A stretch of 8,117 nucleotides of DNA, from assembly GCA_009924765.1 (NCBI GenBank), contig RFQW01000056.1, positions 1 through 8,117 on the forward strand. Direction: 5' to 3'. Under the pieces are notes generated by a model. That model did no database searches. It was given only the letters and a program-made list of their open reading frames with translations, and had not been told where the DNA came from. Position numbers and translations under genes: made by a program. Below are positions 6,648 to 8,117 of the stretch, one piece after another; position 1 is the first letter of the stretch, and each line of letters begins with the position of its first letter. The DNA is from Planctomycetota bacterium. Its GTDB lineage: Bacteria > Planctomycetota > Phycisphaerae > Phycisphaerales > SM1A02.

Positions 6648-7758
6648 GCACCGCAACCCTGCTTCACACCGCCTTCCACGGACTGCACCTCGAGCATGGC
6701 GCCCGCATGACGGACTTCGCCGGCTGGGACATGCCGCTCACCTACGGCAGCATCCTGGAGGAGCATCGCTGGTGCCGGCAGAACGCGGGCTTCTTCGACG
6801 TGAGCCACATGGGTCGACTGTACTTCTCGGGTCGCCATGCGCGTCGCTTCCTGGATCAGGTGTGCACGCGCGGCATCCTGGGCATGCAGCGCGGCATGAT
6901 CCGCTACTCGCTGGTGTGCAACGAGCGCGGCGGTTGCCACGACGATGTGCTGGTGTACTGCCTCGAGGAGGACGAGTACCTGATGGTGTGCAACGCCAGC
7001 AACCGCGCGAAGCTGGTGAAGCACTTCGAGAGCGTGCGTGGCGATCTGGCCTTCAAGATGGAGGACCGCACCGAGAGCACCGCCATGGTGGCCATCCAGG
7101 GACCGAAGGCGATGGAGCTGATCGGCAACTTCAGCAAGGAGATTCCCACGCTGAAGCGCTACCGCTTCACCGAGAAGAGCCTGCTGGTGGTGAAGCTGCT
7201 CGTCAGTCGCACCGGTTACACGGGCGAGGACGGCGTGGAGATCATCCTTGGCGCCAGCATGGCCAAGATGGCCATGGGCCTGTTCCTGAAGGACATGGGC
7301 AAGGCCAACGGCGTGGTGAAGCCCTGCGGCCTGGGCGCGCGCGACTCGCTGCGCCTGGAGGCGGGCACGAGATCAACGAGGACATCGATCCACTCACGGC
7401 TGGACTTGACTTCGCCGTGAAGCTGGACAAGGGCACCGGCGATGAGCGCGAGGGCCGCTTCATCGGTCAGGACGCCTTGCAGGCGATCGCCGCCGCGGGC
7501 GGCCCCAAGCGCAAGCTGGTGGGGCTGTTGCTCGATGGTCGTCGCAGTGCTCGTCAGGGCATGAACGTGCTGCAGGGCGACAAGGTGGTGGGGCAGGTGA
7601 CCAGCGGTTGCCTCAGTCCCACGCTCGATCGCCCTATCGCGATGGCCATCGTGGAGCGTGGCGTGGCCGAGTCCAAGCCCGAACTGCGCGTGGATCTTGG
7701 TCGCGAGCAGACGGCTGCCACGATCACCCCCATGCCATTCATCAAGACGGTCCGCTGA
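6644..7758 (+). pseudogene. gcvT: Aminomethyltransferase (glycine cleavage T protein) GcvT, interrupted by a frameshift
   Basis: GcvT takes the aminomethyl group from lipoylated H protein, releasing ammonia and forming 5,10-methylene-tetrahydrofolate. The first 241 codons match GcvT throughout: 'ARMTDFAGWDMPLTYGS' (20-36), 'GFFDVSHMGRL' (49-59), 'GGCHDDVLVY' (97-106) with the catalytic Asp at about 101, 'AIQGPKA' (150-156), 'RTGYTGEDGVEI' (189-200) and 'VKPCGLGARDSLRLEAG' (225-241). The frame then changes near 7366: the first frame runs into a stop at 7418-7420, while the next GcvT residues, 'HEINEDIDPLTAGL', resume one frame back and continue for 130 codons through 'RFIGQDAL', 'TSGCLSPTL' and 'ITPMPFIK' to the stop at 7756-7758. 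Joined, the halves make about 371 residues, close to the family norm. The ATG overlaps the lpxD stop, with GGAG (6635-6638) 5 bases upstream. No other damage is seen, so the break is very recent or a sequence/assembly error. No gcvH or gcvP is in the window. Confidence 0.85.
7361..7374 (+). other. Frame break in gcvT: about 16 bases of a conserved segment missing
   Basis: The sequence reads GAG GCG GGC and then CACGAGATC, where the family normally has 'LEAG-MPLYG-HE'. Codon GGC (7364-7366) is the last in the first frame and CAC (7366-7368) the first in the second. Five codons plus one base are therefore missing relative to an ordinary GcvT. The expected segment starts and ends with Gly codons, so a slip between short GGC-type repeats is a possible cause. 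Confidence 0.8.
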
Positions 7759-7775
7759 CGCGCTTCGCGTCGGTG
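7753..7775. terminator. GC-rich hairpin between convergent gcvT and sigma-factor genes
   Basis: GACGCG (7757-7762), CTT loop (7763-7765) and CGCGTC (7766-7771) form a perfect 6-bp stem that can be lengthened to about 10 bp with two G-U pairs (7753-7775). It starts within the gcvT stop codon and fills most of the 22-base gap between the two convergent stops, as expected of a shared terminator. No T-run follows on either strand, so it is not a classic intrinsic terminator. Confidence 0.45.
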
Positions 7776-7780
7776 CGCGA

Positions 7781-8117
7781 TCAGTCGGCGGCCGGACGCT
7801 TGCGTCCGCTTCCAGGCGGGCGGCCGCGTCGCTTCGCGGTTGGCGCCGCCACAGGAGCGGCCTCGCCCGCGGGGCGCAGCCACTGGCTTGGCTTGTCATC
7901 CATCAGTCGGGCCTGCAGCTTCTTCAGCGCTTCCTCCGCGATCTGACGCACGCGCTCGCGGGTCAGGCCCACGGTCTCGCCGATCTGCTTCAGCGTGAGC
8001 GGTTCCTGGCCTTCAAGGCCGAAACGCAGGCGCAGCACGCGCGCGTCGCGCTGATCGATGGAGTCCAGCAGCTTCAGGATGTAGCCCAGATCCTCGCGGT
8101 CGGTCACCTTGGACTCG
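7781..8117 (-). CDS. Sigma-70 family RNA polymerase sigma factor, C-terminal part (5' end beyond window)
   Basis: The visible 111 residues are the end of a primary-type sigma-70 factor. 'LKLLDSIDQRDARVLRLRFG' (14-33) is region 4.1, and 'LTLKQIGETVGLTRERVRQI' (40-59) continuing into 'AEEALKKLQ' is the region 4.2 helix-turn-helix that reads the promoter -35 box; 'LTRERVRQI' is the recognition-helix signature. The sequence continues open through the window edge ('ESKVTDRED'), so the GTG at 8107 is not taken as a start. Beyond region 4, where RpoD-type factors usually end soon, is a tail of about 35 residues: an Ala/Pro linker, then basic 'KRRGRPPGSGRKRP' (95-108). Whether this is the housekeeping or an alternative sigma cannot be decided without regions 1-3. 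It is convergent with gcvT, and no functional link between them is visible. Confidence 0.93.
   Translation of the reverse strand, partial: ESKVTDREDLGYILKLLDSIDQRDARVLRLRFGLEGQEPLTLKQIGETVGLTRERVRQIAEEALKKLQARLMDDKPSQWLRPAGEAAPVAAPTAKRRGRPPGSGRKRPAAD

Noticed and set aside
5436..6656. Open frame of 406 codons on the minus strand opposite the second lpxD
   Set aside because: It has the same His/Ala-rich antisense composition and no family match, and the plus strand carries clear LpxD hexapeptide repeats.
7355..7372. Programmed -1 ribosomal frameshift in gcvT
   Set aside because: There is no slippery heptamer at the junction, and a slip would not restore the missing conserved residues.
7781..8107. 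Small stand-alone protein starting at GTG 8107
   Set aside because: The frame stays open to the window edge and the protein begins in the middle of a sigma factor, so it is a truncated larger gene.

Overview
The window is high-GC DNA with tightly packed genes. It carries the outer-membrane assembly and lipid A cluster of a Gram-negative-type bacterium. The mix of genes suggests a planctomycete, perhaps of the Phycisphaerae: a tandem pair of OmpH/Skp-like chaperones, a BamA, two different LpxD proteins (one with the 'IGHG' active-site variant) and an LpxC in one block. That placement rests on remembered family patterns, not on a search, so it is tentative.

The minus strand from about 5451 down to 1 looks like one operon: bamA (outer-membrane protein insertase), two OmpH/Skp-like periplasmic chaperone genes, lpxD (third lipid A step), then lpxC (second step, cut by the window edge; a C-terminal FabZ fusion is possible but not visible). 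Spacing is close: 67 bases between bamA and the first chaperone gene, 10 between the chaperone genes, then 4-base stop/start overlaps at both lpxD junctions. BamA inserts beta-barrel proteins, Skp-type chaperones escort them across the periplasm, and LpxC and LpxD make the lipid A precursor of the outer leaflet, so the operon combines both halves of outer-membrane building.

On the plus strand, divergent from bamA across a gap of about 116 bases, lie a second, diverged lpxD paralogue (5568-6647) and gcvT (6644-7758), the T protein of the glycine cleavage system, joined by an ATGA overlap. The gcvT frame is broken near 7366, where about 16 bases coding for a conserved segment of the usual type 'MPLYG' are missing; both sides otherwise read as clean GcvT.

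At the right end, convergent with gcvT and separated from it by 22 bases that form most of a GC-rich hairpin, is the 3' end of a sigma-70 family factor on the minus strand. It shows region 4 (promoter -35 recognition) followed by an unusual basic tail resembling an AT-hook.

No RNA genes, mobile elements, CRISPR arrays or long non-coding stretches were seen. I found no clearly undescribed system. The points most worth a second look are the gcvT lesion, the two-LpxD arrangement around bamA and the AT-hook-like sigma tail.
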